Assembly: GCF_002564005.1 (NCBI RefSeq)
Contig: NZ_PDJG01000001.1
Location: forward strand, 1,674,001-1,738,000
Direction: 5' to 3'
From: Sanguibacter antarcticus
Lineage (GTDB): Bacteria > Actinomycetota > Actinomycetes > Actinomycetales > Cellulomonadaceae
Length of the DNA: 64,000 nucleotides
This document shows, piece after piece, positions 33,806 through 42,926 of this stretch. The notes under the pieces were generated by a model. That model was not told the origin of the DNA. It worked only from the letters and a program-made list of their open reading frames with translations, and ran no database searches. The position numbers were made by a program, and so were the translations under genes. How positions within the stretch are numbered: the stretch's first letter is position 1; each line of letters begins with the position of its first letter.

Positions 33806-34662
33806 CGGAGCACCCGCGCGTCCTGCGGGAGGCGTCCGATGCGGAGCATGAGCTGGTAGGCCACGAGCGAGCAGGCGGCACCGAGCCCGAGCACGAGCGC
33901 ACCCATCGGGGTGTTGTAGGCCGCGGCAGCCTCAGGTCGGGTCGCGAGGAGCGCGAGGACCACCCATGGTCCGGCAGCCGCGATGCGGGCTCCGGCCACG
34001 GTCCAGCTCTGACGTGCCTCGAGCTCCCCACGGGTCCGGAGGTCCTCGCGCAAGAAGGTCGACAAGGTGCGCAGGAGCCGGCCGAGATCGGTGCCGCCGA
34101 CGTCGCGCGTGATCCGCAGCGCTTCGACGACCCGGTCGGCGACGGGGTCCGCGAGGCGTGCCTTGAGTGCGACGAGCGACTCCTCGAACCGGCCAGACGA
34201 GCGGTAGTCCTGGGCAAAAGCACGGAAGGGTTCACGCAGCTCGACCGGGCCGCGCTCACCGATCTGGGCGACGGCCTCGGGCAGGGACAAGCCTGCTCGG
34301 ACCCCGGAGGTGAGGTGGTCGACGACCTCGGGCCACACCTCTCGCAGCTGCGCACGGTGGTGGGCCGCCCTGGAGCGGACGAGCGCCCATGGTCCGGCGC
34401 TGGCGATGAGCGCGAACGCGCCCGCGATGGGCAGGGAGCTCGTGAGCACGAACCCGAGCAGGAGGACGACCGTGCCGAGGAGGATGCTCGCGCCGATGAA
34501 GCCCACGGGGGTGACTGAGCCGGCTCCGGCGTGGACGAGCGCGTCCTGGAGTCCGAGGGTCCAGCGTGCGCGCGCCGGCCGTGGCCCCGGCGCCGGTGAC
34601 CAGCAGGACAACCAGATGCTCAGGAGCCCGGCGGCGAGGAGCAACCCGCAGATCACGCCCAC
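33802..34662 (-). CDS. tadB: Type II secretion F-domain protein, TadB
   Basis: The 286-residue protein has N-terminal helices, then the F-domain sequence REVWPEVVDHLTSGVRAGLSLPEAV and ALRITRDVGGTDLGRLLRTLSTFLREDL, and two C-terminal helices. GTG 34662 was chosen because GAGGGG is 6 nt upstream; it lies 10 bp after the tadA stop codon. Confidence 0.88.
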   Translation of the reverse strand: MGVICGLLLAAGLLSIWLSCWSPAPGPRPARARWTLGLQDALVHAGAGSVTPVGFIGASILLGTVVLLLGFVLTSSLPIAGAFALIASAGPWALVRSRAAHHRAQLREVWPEVVDHLTSGVRAGLSLPEAVAQIGERGPVELREPFRAFAQDYRSSGRFEESLVALKARLADPVADRVVEALRITRDVGGTDLGRLLRTLSTFLREDLRTRGELEARQSWTVAGARIAAAGPWVVLALLATRPEAAAAYNTPMGALVLGLGAACSLVAYQLMLRIGRLPQDARVLR

Positions 34663-34672
34663 AGGGTGCCCC

Positions 34673-35899
34673 TCACGCTGTCGGCCGGAGCATCGCGGCA
34701 AGATCGATGCCTGCCCGCTCGAAACGGTCCGGGTGGGGCGGGAACCCGTCGCCGCGGCGCAGCTCGCGGCCGTTCCACCCGTAGAGCTCGGCGGTCTCGA
34801 CGACGCCGGCCTCGACCCGGCCGGTGACCCCGACGATCTCGCGCACGCGGCGCGCGCCGGAGGCTTCCATCCCCAGGTGCACGACGATGTCGATCGCCGA
34901 GGCGACCGTGGGCGTGACGAACTGGCTCGAGACGTTCTCCCCGGCGAGCAGCGGCAGGGTGCAGATCTTCGAGACGGCGTCTCGCGCGGAGTTCGCGTGG
35001 ATGGATGCCATGCCGGGGACGCCGGAGTTCAGCGCGATGAGCAGGTCGAGGCTCTCGGCCTCGCGCACCTCGCCGACGACGATCCTGTCGGGACGCATGC
35101 GCAGCGCTTCTTTGACGAGCCTGCGCAGCGGGATCTCACCGGTGCCTTCGAGGCTCGGCTGGCGGCACTGCAGAGCGACGACGTCGCGGTTGGCGAGGTT
35201 GAGCTCGAAGACCTCTTCGGCGGTGATGATGCGCTGCTGGGCCGGGATCGATCCGGCGAGCGCGTTGAGCATCGTCGTCTTGCCCGCCTGGGTGGCCCCG
35301 GAGACGAGGACGTTGAGCCCGGCCCGGACGCACGCGTCGAGGAGCCCGGCGGCATGGGTGGTGAGGGACCCGGAGAGCACGAGGTCGCCGAGGTTCGACG
35401 CACGCATGACGAACTTGCGGATGTTCACCGCCATGTGACGTCGTGTGACGTCGGGGATGACGACGTGCAGGCGTTCACCGCCGGGCAGCGACGCGTCGAC
35501 GAACGGGCTCGACAGGTCGAGCCGTCGCCCCGAAGACTTGAGCATCCGCTCGACGAGGTGGTGCACCTGCTCTTCGGTGAGGATCGTCGACGTCAGCTCG
35601 GAGCGACCGTTGCGTGCGACGAAGACCTGCGACGGGTTGTTGATCCAGATCTCTTCGATCGAGGTGTCGTCGAGGTACTTCTGCAGCGGTCCGAGCCCTG
35701 CGACGGCGTCCATGACGCTGCGCGCGGCGCCCCGTGCATCGACGATCGTGGGCACGGCCCCGCTCATCGACCGGGCGTCGTAGTCGGCCATGACCTCAGC
35801 GACGAGGTCACGGATGCCGTTCGCGTCACGCGACGGGTCGAGCCCCCGACGCCGGACCAGCTCCCGGACCTCGGACTCGAGGATCGCTACGCCGTCCAT
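34673..35899 (-). CDS. tadA: Tad pilus assembly ATPase, CpaF/TadA
   Basis: The 408-residue cytoplasmic motor ATPase has an N-terminal all-alpha part (1-70), a middle domain with YLDDTSIEEIWINNPSQVFV, Walker A GATQAGKTT (201-209), the His/Asp-box region QCRQPSLEGTGEIPLRRLVKEALRMRPDRI and Walker B IVVGEVREAE (273-282). It powers pilus extension. ATG 35899 follows AAGGGGG. It heads the operon tadA, tadB, tadC, DUF4244, tadE-like, tadE-like, tadG-like. No CpaE/Ssd-type localisation ATPase and no prepilin peptidase is beside it. Confidence 0.93.
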   Translation of the reverse strand: MDGVAILESEVRELVRRRGLDPSRDANGIRDLVAEVMADYDARSMSGAVPTIVDARGAARSVMDAVAGLGPLQKYLDDTSIEEIWINNPSQVFVARNGRSELTSTILTEEQVHHLVERMLKSSGRRLDLSSPFVDASLPGGERLHVVIPDVTRRHMAVNIRKFVMRASNLGDLVLSGSLTTHAAGLLDACVRAGLNVLVSGATQAGKTTMLNALAGSIPAQQRIITAEEVFELNLANRDVVALQCRQPSLEGTGEIPLRRLVKEALRMRPDRIVVGEVREAESLDLLIALNSGVPGMASIHANSARDAVSKICTLPLLAGENVSSQFVTPTVASAIDIVVHLGMEASGARRVREIVGVTGRVEAGVVETAELYGWNGRELRRGDGFPPHPDRFERAGIDLAAMLRPTA

Positions 35900-36252
35900 C
35901 CACGCCCCCTTGGCACTCCTGCGGACGTGGACCCTCCACGCACCTGACCGACCGTCCCCGAGGGGCACCTGGCCGAGCCGTACCGACCATAGGGGACGCA
36001 CGCCCCACGCCGCTCGGGCCTGTGGACAACCCCGAGCAGACGGCCTGGCCAGCAGAGGAACGCGAGACGCGGCTGCCCCGCGGGCCACCCGCAGACAGTA
36101 GGAGACGACGCCCCGCTTGACGATGGGGAGAGGTCCCCCGTCGTGCCCGGCCCTGGCTCCACGTCACGGAGCACCCCAGCCCCCGGCCTTTCGCTCTTGA
36201 AGTGAACAAACTCCTCGACTACTGTCAGCGACTTCCGTCAAAGGAGACCCAT
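35900..36252. other. 353-bp divergent intergenic region between tadA and the GH16 gene
   Basis: No protein-like frame is seen on either strand. The right end holds the GH16 promoter (36197-36225). The tadA promoter should be here but no convincing -10/-35 pair was found. The region is as GC-rich as its surroundings up to about 36185 and then becomes markedly AT-richer near the GH16 promoter. Confidence 0.6.
36197..36225 (+). promoter_or_regulatory. Sigma-70-type promoter of the GH16 gene
   Basis: TTGAAG (36197-36202) and TACTGT (36220-36225) are separated by exactly 17 bp. Transcription would start near 36232, giving a leader of about 20 nt with AAAGGAGA before the ATG. This is the best -35/-10 pair in the window. 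No CelR-like palindrome lies beside it. Confidence 0.65.
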
Positions 36253-37542
36253 ATGACACGCATGTCCAGATCCGTCACGATCCGTCCTGGCCGCCCGCTC
36301 GCCGCTCTGCTCAGCGCTCTCGTCCTCGTCGCGGCCGGCACCACGGCGACGTCCGCAGCGCCGAGCGTCGATCTCGCAGCACCGCTCCCGACCGCGACGG
36401 GCGACGTCGTCTGGTCCCAGGAGTTCGACGGCGCTACCGGCACCGCGCCGGACACCTCGGTGTGGAACTACGACACCGGTGCGAACGGCTGGGGCAACGC
36501 CGAGCTGCAGAACTACACCACGTCACGCTCCAACTCGGCGCTCGACGGCAACGGAAACCTCGTCATCACCGCACGCCAGGAGACCGACGGCAGCTACACC
36601 TCCGCGCGCCTGCAGAGCAGCAGCAAGGTCGAGCTCTCCTACGGCCGCGTCGAGGCCCGGATCCAGATCCCCCGCGGCCAGGGCATCTGGCCCGCGTTCT
36701 GGATGCTGGGTGCCGACTTCTCTGACGCCGGCTGGCCGGGCTCTGGCGAGATCGACATCATGGAGAACGTCGGCAAGGAGCCGAGCCTCGTCCACGGCAC
36801 CGTGCACGGACCGGGCTACTCCGGCGGCTCCGGCATCACCGGCACCGCGGCACACCCGCAAGGGTGGTCCTACGCCGACGACTTCCACACGTTCGCGGTC
36901 GACTGGAAGCCCGGAGAGATCACCTGGTACGTCGACGACGTCGAATACCACAAGGTCACGACGGCTGACGTCGGGACCAACGAGTGGGTGTTCGACAAGC
37001 CCTTCTTCCTCATCCTCAACGTCGCCGTCGGTGGCAGCTGGCCCGGCAACCCCGACGCGACCACGAGCTTCCCGCAAGAGATGAAGGTCGACTGGATCCG
37101 CGTGCTCGACAACGGCGCGACCGACGAGCCCGACCCTGGCACGGGCGAAGCCACCGGCACCGGCCCCCTGCGCGCCGGCGACTCCACCCTCTGCCTCGAC
37201 GTGCCGTGGTACCAGGTCCAGGACGGGACGCCGATGCAGCTCGCCACCTGCAACGGTGGGACCGCGCAGGACTGGACCCGCTCTGAGGACGGGACCGTCC
37301 GTGCGCTCGGTCGCTGCCTCGACGTCGCGGCGAGCGGCACCGCGAACGGCACTGTGGTCCAGCTGTGGACCTGCAACGGCACCGGAGCCCAGAAGTGGAG
37401 CTACGACCCGTCGGCCGGGACCCTGACGAACCCCCAGTCCGGCAAGTGCCTGGACGCGGTCGGCGGGCTCCCTCTGCGTGACGGACAGCGCGTCCAGATC
37501 TGGGACTGCAACGGCGCCGCCAACCAGCACTGGACCGCCTGA
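36253..37542 (+). CDS. Secreted GH16 endo-beta-1,3-glucanase with CBM13 lectin domain
   Basis: The 429-residue protein has a signal peptide (1-36, cutting after TSAA), a GH16 domain with the catalytic sequence GEIDIMENVG (Glu166 nucleophile, Asp168, Glu171 acid/base) and WGNAELQNYT, which matches laminarinase-type subsites, and a C-terminal ricin-type trefoil of three repeats (CLDVPW, CLDVAA, CLDAVG, each ending in a QDW, QKW or QHW motif) that binds sugar. GH16 enzymes retain configuration and cut beta-1,3 or mixed-linkage glucan. ATG 36253 follows AAAGGAGA. Together with GH81 it suggests beta-glucan use. Confidence 0.93.
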   Translation: MTRMSRSVTIRPGRPLAALLSALVLVAAGTTATSAAPSVDLAAPLPTATGDVVWSQEFDGATGTAPDTSVWNYDTGANGWGNAELQNYTTSRSNSALDGNGNLVITARQETDGSYTSARLQSSSKVELSYGRVEARIQIPRGQGIWPAFWMLGADFSDAGWPGSGEIDIMENVGKEPSLVHGTVHGPGYSGGSGITGTAAHPQGWSYADDFHTFAVDWKPGEITWYVDDVEYHKVTTADVGTNEWVFDKPFFLILNVAVGGSWPGNPDATTSFPQEMKVDWIRVLDNGATDEPDPGTGEATGTGPLRAGDSTLCLDVPWYQVQDGTPMQLATCNGGTAQDWTRSEDGTVRALGRCLDVAASGTANGTVVQLWTCNGTGAQKWSYDPSAGTLTNPQSGKCLDAVGGLPLRDGQRVQIWDCNGAANQHWTA

Positions 37543-37556
37543 CAGCAGCAGCGGCA

Positions 37557-37602
37557 GGACGCTGTGCGGACGGTCAGACGTCTGACCGTCCGCACAGCGT
37601 CC
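37557..37602 (+). terminator. 46-bp perfect palindrome after the GH16 gene
   Basis: Positions 37557-37579 and 37580-37602 are exact reverse complements (23 bp each, centre at GAC|GTC, no spacer). It begins 15 bp past the GH16 stop codon and can fold into a very stable hairpin, so a terminator is the simplest reading. There is no T run. Confidence 0.75.
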
Positions 37603-37673
37603 GACCGCCCACGCCCAGGCACCCGCTCCCGCTCCCGCAGGAAATACCCAGGCACGCCAGGGATACTCTGTAG

Positions 37674-39284
37674 ATGACGTCTATCGGCGAGAACGTGCCC
37701 GCTCCCGTCCCGCCCGGCCCACACGTCCGGTCCCCCAGGCGCCCCGACCCAGTCTTTGCAGCCCTCGCCGGCGTCCTCTCCGGCGCAGTGACGCTCGGTG
37801 TCGCATCTCTCGTGTCGGTGCTCTTCGAAGCGTCGTCGAACCCGGTCGTGGCGGTCGGCAGCGCTTTCGTCGACGCAACCCCGACGTGGCTCAAAGACTT
37901 TGCGATCTCGACGTTCGGCACCAACGACAAGACGGCCCTCTTCGTGAGCATGGCCGTCGTCGTCATCGTCCTCACTGCCGGGATCGGTCTCGTCGCCGTC
38001 CGGAACCTGCGCGTCGCGCTCGCGCTCGTCGTCGCCCTCGGTGCCGTCGCGCTCGCCGCAGTGCTCACACGCGAGGGCGTCGCGGCACCCGACGCGATCC
38101 CGACACTCGTCGGCACGGTCTCCGGCATGGTCGCGCTCCGGTCTCTCGCCGACCTCGTGCCGACGCGTGTTCCGCCACCCGACGCGCCGGAGCCACGACC
38201 GCGCGCACCCCGTGAGGGAGACCGACGCGCTTTCTTGCGCGGAGCCATCCTCACGACGTCCGTCGCTGTCATCGCCGCTGTCGCTGGTCAGGCGCTCAGC
38301 GCCTCGCGTCGCGTCGCCGACACGGCACGCGAGATCCTGAGCCTCCCGGTCCCGGTCCGCTCCGCGCCGGCCCTTCCCGCCGGTGTCGAGTCGACGACCG
38401 CAGGGGTCGCGCCGTTCGCGACGCCCAACGACGACTTCTACCGGATCGACACGGCCCTCGTCATCCCGCAGATCGACCCGGCGACCTGGACGCTGCGCGT
38501 CTACGGCCTCGTGGAGAACGTCGTCGAGATCACGTTCGACGAGCTCCTCGAGGAAGATCTTGTCGAGGCATGGGTGACCCTCACGTGTGTCTCCAACGGT
38601 GTGGGCGGCGACCTCATCGGCAACGCGAAGTGGCTCGGGCTCCCCGTGCGTGAGCTGCTGGCCCGCGCCAAGCCGCTCGCGGGTGCCGACATGGTCCTCT
38701 CGCGCAGCGTCGACGGCTTCACGGCGTCGACTCCGCTCGAGGTGCTCACAGACGACCGCGACGCGCTCCTCGCTGTCGCGATGAACGACGAGCCGCTGCC
38801 GCTGCGGCACGGCTTCCCGGCCCGCCTCGTGGTCCCCGGCGTCTACGGCTACGTCTCGGCGACCAAGTGGATCACCGAGCTCAAGGTCACCACCTTCGCA
38901 GACGACTTCGGCTACTGGACCCCGCGCGGATGGTCCGAGCTCGGCCCCATCAAGACGGCCTCACGCATCGATGTCCCTCGCGCCAACGCGTCGGTGCAGG
39001 CCGGACCGGTCGCGGTCGGCGGCGTCGCCTGGGCGCAGCACACCGGGGTGGTCGCGGTCGAGGTCCAGGTCGACGAGGGCGACTGGGAAGAAGCGACCCT
39101 CGCCGACGAGGCGTCGACCGACACGTGGCGCCAGTGGAGCTACACGTGGGACGCGACGAGCGGGAGCCACACCCTGCGGGTGCGCGCGACCGATGCCACC
39201 GGGGAGGTCCAGACCTCGGACGAGGCACCCCCCGCGCCCGACGGCGCGACCGGCTGGCACGAGGTCTCGGTCGACGTCAGCTGA
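37674..39284 (+). CDS. Membrane-anchored molybdopterin oxidoreductase (sulfite oxidase family)
   Basis: The 536-residue protein has four N-terminal membrane helices (about 27-50, 60-80, 90-112 and 115-150), a basic segment with RRAFLRG, then a sulfite-oxidase-type molybdopterin domain with the molybdenum ligand Cys305 in VTLTCVSNGVGG and the dimerisation domain (VAVEVQVDEGDWEEATL). The domain should face outward. A haem partner is not encoded nearby, so the electron acceptor is unknown. TACTCT (37664-37669) ends 4 nt before the ATG. Substrate could be sulfite, a sulfoxide or another small molecule. Confidence 0.88.
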   Translation: MTSIGENVPAPVPPGPHVRSPRRPDPVFAALAGVLSGAVTLGVASLVSVLFEASSNPVVAVGSAFVDATPTWLKDFAISTFGTNDKTALFVSMAVVVIVLTAGIGLVAVRNLRVALALVVALGAVALAAVLTREGVAAPDAIPTLVGTVSGMVALRSLADLVPTRVPPPDAPEPRPRAPREGDRRAFLRGAILTTSVAVIAAVAGQALSASRRVADTAREILSLPVPVRSAPALPAGVESTTAGVAPFATPNDDFYRIDTALVIPQIDPATWTLRVYGLVENVVEITFDELLEEDLVEAWVTLTCVSNGVGGDLIGNAKWLGLPVRELLARAKPLAGADMVLSRSVDGFTASTPLEVLTDDRDALLAVAMNDEPLPLRHGFPARLVVPGVYGYVSATKWITELKVTTFADDFGYWTPRGWSELGPIKTASRIDVPRANASVQAGPVAVGGVAWAQHTGVVAVEVQVDEGDWEEATLADEASTDTWRQWSYTWDATSGSHTLRVRATDATGEVQTSDEAPPAPDGATGWHEVSVDVS

Positions 39285-39320
39285 GCCGCACCGGCAGCAC
39301 CGACCTGTCCGACAGCGCAG

Positions 39321-40061
39321 CTATCCCTCGTCGCCGAGCAGCGTCGCTGCCAGCTCCCGCGCTTGTGCCTCGGCCTCCGCTGATGTGACGTCGTCCTCGC
39401 CGTAGAAGGTCAGAAAGAGCATCTGGCCGCGGGAGAACCCGTCACCGCAGTACGCCTCGGGCAGTGCGACGAGCCGCAGCAGGTCGGTGCCGCTGACCAT
39501 CGCGATCATGTTCTCTGGCGACTCGTGGCACCCGAGATCGGCCGTCGCCGCCTTGAGGGCCGCTGCGTCGTTGAATCGCACGTATACGGTCCACGACGGC
39601 TCTGTGATCGACACCGCGTCGTCGGTGAGATCCTCGGCTGCCTCGTCCCGCAGGTCGACGTCGTACACCTGGGACGCGTCGAGGACCTCAGGCCCGAGAA
39701 CCGCCTGGTAGACGCCGTCCGTGACGAGCACGTCGTCCTTCCCGATCGACATCGAGAGGTCGCTGATCCGCGTGAGCGAGTACGCCTGGACAGCGTAGAA
39801 GCCCACGCCGTCGGCCAGCACGCTCTCGACCACGAGCGGCGGAGCCACGGTCGGCTCGTCGGTCGAGCCCTGGGACCCGAGGTCGTCGAGCGCCTCGTCG
39901 CTCGGCTCGTCGGCAGACGCACCGACCACGACACCGGACGCCACCGGTGCGTCACGCCCCAGGTACGTCAGGAGCGCGAACGTCAGGGCACCCATGACGA
40001 TCATCGTCCCGACGCCCCAGAGCACCAGGACTCCCTTGCTCTGCACGGTCGAGCTCCTCAC
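39321..40061 (-). CDS. Hypothetical secreted or single-pass membrane protein
   Basis: The 246-residue protein has one N-terminal helix (VLVLWGVGTMIVMGALTFALL) and then an outer region with an acidic linker and a globular part containing two cysteines (LGCHESPENM and EAYCGDGF) likely to be disulfide bonded. No family is recognised. The GTG at 40061 was chosen as the first start after a TAGCCT (40086-40081) -10-like element that overlaps the stop codon of the upstream exporter gene; a GTG at 40046 is an alternative. Confidence 0.6.
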   Translation of the reverse strand: MRSSTVQSKGVLVLWGVGTMIVMGALTFALLTYLGRDAPVASGVVVGASADEPSDEALDDLGSQGSTDEPTVAPPLVVESVLADGVGFYAVQAYSLTRISDLSMSIGKDDVLVTDGVYQAVLGPEVLDASQVYDVDLRDEAAEDLTDDAVSITEPSWTVYVRFNDAAALKAATADLGCHESPENMIAMVSGTDLLRLVALPEAYCGDGFSRGQMLFLTFYGEDDVTSAEAEAQARELAATLLGDEG

Positions 40062-40083
40062 GGTCGGCAGGTGGTGGTCCAGG

Positions 40084-41358
40084 CTACTGTCGCCCAGCCT
40101 CGAGCGCGTGCCACCCACCTGTGCGGAACGCGGGCGTCGCGGTCGCCAGCACGGTGACCCCGAGCGCGATGCTCGCGATCATGACGCTGACGAGGGCCAC
40201 CGGCCCACCGCCGAACACACCGACGAGCGGGCTGACGATCCCGGCGATACCGGCCTGCATCGCCCCGATGAGCGCGGCCGCCGTCCCCGCCATGTGTCCG
40301 TAGCTGCCGAGCGCCAGGACCGAGGCGTTCGCGGGGATGAAGCCTTGCATCGACAGGACGAGCCAGAGTGCCACGACGAAGCCGATCAGCCCGCCTCCGC
40401 CCGTCAGCACCACGACGAGGAGCCCCACCGACAGCACCAGCTGGGTCAGCAGCGCCGCACGCAGGATCCTCACGGGCGAGACCCTGCGCACCAGGGCCGC
40501 ATTGACCTGGGCGGAGAGCACGAGCGCCACGCCGTTGAGAGCGAAGATGCCGGCGAACTGCGCCGCGCTCAGCCCGTAGTCCCCCTGCAGGACGAACGGC
40601 GAACCGACGACATAGCTCATGATGACCGCCATGCCGAGGCCGGGCAGGACCGCGAGCGCCATGAAGTGGCGGTCACGCAGGAGCGCCCCGTAGCCGACGA
40701 CCACTCCTCGTGGTCCGGCTGCCCGTCGACGGTGGGTGGGGAGGGTCTCGGGCATCCATCGCCAGACGATGACGACGAGGACGAGCCCGATGAGGGCGAG
40801 GGCGTAGAAGACCGCGCGCCAGTGCCAGGTCTCGGCGATCGCGCCACCGACCGTGGGTGCGAGGAGCGGTGCGAGCCCGATGACGAGCATGAGGCGAGAG
40901 AGGAGGCGTGCGGCTTCTGAGCCGACGAAGAGGTCCCGGATGACGGCGATCGCCACGACGCCGGCAGCAGCGTTGAAGAACCCTTGAGCGACGCGGAGCC
41001 CGATGAGGGTCTCGATCCCGGGGGCTATCGAGCACAGCAGAGAGGTGAGCACGTGGAGGCTGATGCCGATGAGGAGCGGGAGCCTGCGGCCGAATCGGTC
41101 GGAGAACGGGCCGATGACGAGCTGCCCGACGGCGCCGCCGATGAGCATGCCGGACATCGTGAACTGCGCCGCCGCCTGGGTGGTGGCCAGGTCGAGCTCG
41201 ACGCTCGGGAGCGACGGCAGGTACATGTCGGTGCTGATCGCGGGCAGTGCTGCGAGCGCGCCGAGCATGAGGACGTACTTGAACCCCGCGGAGCGCAGGG
41301 GTGTGGCCGCTGGGGTGTCGTCGGTGGGGTCGTTCGGGCCGGTCGAGGGCGTCGTCAC
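40084..41358 (-). CDS. Bcr/CflA-family multidrug efflux transporter (MFS)
   Basis: The 424-residue protein has twelve membrane helices and the Bcr/CflA signatures ALPAISTDMYLPSLPSVE in helix 1, GQLVIGPFSDRFGRRLPLL (motif A) and GGAIAETWHWRAVFYAL. Such proteins export drugs such as bicyclomycin, or sulfonamides and dipeptides, by proton antiport. GTG 41358 has TATGAT (41370-41365) ending 6 nt upstream. It follows the lipoprotein gene on the same strand. Confidence 0.9.
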   Translation of the reverse strand: MTTPSTGPNDPTDDTPAATPLRSAGFKYVLMLGALAALPAISTDMYLPSLPSVELDLATTQAAAQFTMSGMLIGGAVGQLVIGPFSDRFGRRLPLLIGISLHVLTSLLCSIAPGIETLIGLRVAQGFFNAAAGVVAIAVIRDLFVGSEAARLLSRLMLVIGLAPLLAPTVGGAIAETWHWRAVFYALALIGLVLVVIVWRWMPETLPTHRRRAAGPRGVVVGYGALLRDRHFMALAVLPGLGMAVIMSYVVGSPFVLQGDYGLSAAQFAGIFALNGVALVLSAQVNAALVRRVSPVRILRAALLTQLVLSVGLLVVVLTGGGGLIGFVVALWLVLSMQGFIPANASVLALGSYGHMAGTAAALIGAMQAGIAGIVSPLVGVFGGGPVALVSVMIASIALGVTVLATATPAFRTGGWHALEAGRQ

Positions 41359-41421
41359 GTGTCGATCATATCGATTCGATCCGGAGGTCGCCGGTGCGGG
41401 CGGGGTGTGGGGACGACGGGG

Positions 41422-41994
41422 TCAGTCCTTGACGATGATCTCGAACGACCCGGGGGCGGTCTGGGTGGCGATCCAGTCGTCGAGAAGGCTCGTGACCTGT
41501 CGGAGGTCGCTCGAGCGAGGCACGGGGACGTCGTCGATGCGAGTGTGCGTCCATGCGTCGGGGGTCGGCGCGTCCTCGTCGTGGAACACGATGATGATGT
41601 TCTTGCCGGTCGTGTCGCTGGCGTGCTGGGCGAGGTCGGCGGCCTCGTCGGCCGCGCTCTCGGACCTGGTGCTGCTCGTCAGCTCTGCTGAGGCCGCCAG
41701 GACGTCGGCGGTGACGGACGGCGGCAGCGCCGCGTCGGTCCGGACGAGGACGGCAGGACCGCTGACCAGCTTGTAGGCGACCTGCCCGGCAGGCAGGAGC
41801 GGGGTCTGCTCTTCGGAGACGACCTCGCCTGCCTCGGTCGGCAGCGCGAGGGTCTCGGTGATCGATACCGCGGTGTGCGACTCAGCAGATCCTCGTGTCA
41901 GGCTGCCGAGCGCGCCGCAGGACGTGAGCGGTGCGGCGACGAGGATCGCCAGCGCGCCGACGATGGCTACGGTGAGCGCGTGTCGTCCTCGCAT
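41422..41994 (-). CDS. Putative lipoprotein of unknown function
   Basis: The 190-residue protein has a lipoprotein signal with lipobox LTSC (Cys26), then a region with no recognised domain; IIIVFHDEDAPTPDAWTHTRIDDVPV is its most distinctive stretch. ATG 41994 follows GGGAGG. It is 63 bp upstream of the exporter gene and on the same strand, but that gene has its own -10 element. Confidence 0.7.
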   Translation of the reverse strand: MRGRHALTVAIVGALAILVAAPLTSCGALGSLTRGSAESHTAVSITETLALPTEAGEVVSEEQTPLLPAGQVAYKLVSGPAVLVRTDAALPPSVTADVLAASAELTSSTRSESAADEAADLAQHASDTTGKNIIIVFHDEDAPTPDAWTHTRIDDVPVPRSSDLRQVTSLLDDWIATQTAPGSFEIIVKD

Positions 41995-42155
41995 GGTGGG
42001 CCTCCCGCACCGGTCCTGAGCTCTGGATGTGATCTGTCTTACTTATCGGCAGGTCTGAAGGAAACATGATGCCTGGACGGGATGCATGACGCATCTGGTC
42101 GTCACTGTGTGCCTGACCGGCAGCACGTACGCCGTCCATGAGGCACGCTGGGGGC

Positions 42156-42899
42156 ATGTGCGGACGCTACGCTTCCTTCCGCCAGGCACAGGACCTGGCT
42201 GATGCTTTCGCGGTCCGCGGCGGGATCCAGGACGTTCTCGCGGTCTTCGACGACGAGGTGGCCGCGGTCCCTGCCTCGTGGAACGTCGCACCGACCGACC
42301 CGGTGCGGATCGTCGTCGAGCGCGCTGCGCCGGAGGGTGCTCCCGTCCGGTCGCTCAAGGTCGCCCGCTGGGGTCTCGTCCCGTCGTGGTCCACCGACGC
42401 CCGTGGGGGCGCACGGATGATCAACGCCCGGTCCGAGTCGCTCTTGGAGAAGCCTGCGTTCCGTCGCGCGGCTGCGAGCCGTCGCTGCATCGTCCCTGCG
42501 GACGGCTACTTCGAGTGGCGCCGCCCTGACCCGGCGGCCCCGAGGCTCAAGCGCCCGTGCTACGTCCACCCGACGGACGGTGGCGTGCTCGCGCTCGCCG
42601 GCCTCTACGAGTTCTGGCGCGACCGCTCGCGCGCCGACGACGACCCAGCGCGGTGGCTCGTCACGACCACGATCATCACGGCACCGGCCTCGGGCGCGCT
42701 CGCGGAGCTGCACGACCGCCGCCCTGTGGCGCTCGACCGAGGTGTGCGGGACGGGTGGCTCGACCCGGCGGTCGGGGCCGAGGAGGCTGTCGCGCTGCTC
42801 GACACCCCGGCGCCGGACCAGTCCTTCTACGAGGTGGCGACGACCGTCAACCGTGTCGGGACGCAGGGACCGGGGCTCCTCGACCCGCTCCCGTCCTGA
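42156..42899 (+). CDS. SRAP (HMCES/YedK) abasic-site DNA-protein crosslink protein
   Basis: The 247-residue protein begins MCGRYASF. After Met removal Cys2 becomes the N-terminal nucleophile that forms a thiazolidine link with an abasic site in single-stranded DNA. Asn90 (MINARSES), Glu120 (DGYFEW) and His186 (LAELHDRRP) complete the active site. The start must be ATG 42156, since an upstream ATG at 42138 would bury the essential cysteine. CACGCT ends 6 nt before it. No LexA box was found, so SOS control is not shown. Confidence 0.93.
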   Translation: MCGRYASFRQAQDLADAFAVRGGIQDVLAVFDDEVAAVPASWNVAPTDPVRIVVERAAPEGAPVRSLKVARWGLVPSWSTDARGGARMINARSESLLEKPAFRRAAASRRCIVPADGYFEWRRPDPAAPRLKRPCYVHPTDGGVLALAGLYEFWRDRSRADDDPARWLVTTTIITAPASGALAELHDRRPVALDRGVRDGWLDPAVGAEEAVALLDTPAPDQSFYEVATTVNRVGTQGPGLLDPLPS

Positions 42900-42926
42900 G
42901 GGTGCGGGCCCATCGCTCGATGACCG

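Noticed and set aside
37401..38810. A 469-codon minus-strand open frame across the GH16 end and the molybdoenzyme gene
   Set aside because: It reads through the 46-bp palindrome and two conserved genes, and its composition is that of an antisense shadow.
42138..42140. ATG 42138 as the start of the SRAP protein
   Set aside because: It would place six residues before Met-Cys and abolish the N-terminal cysteine needed for crosslinking to abasic DNA.
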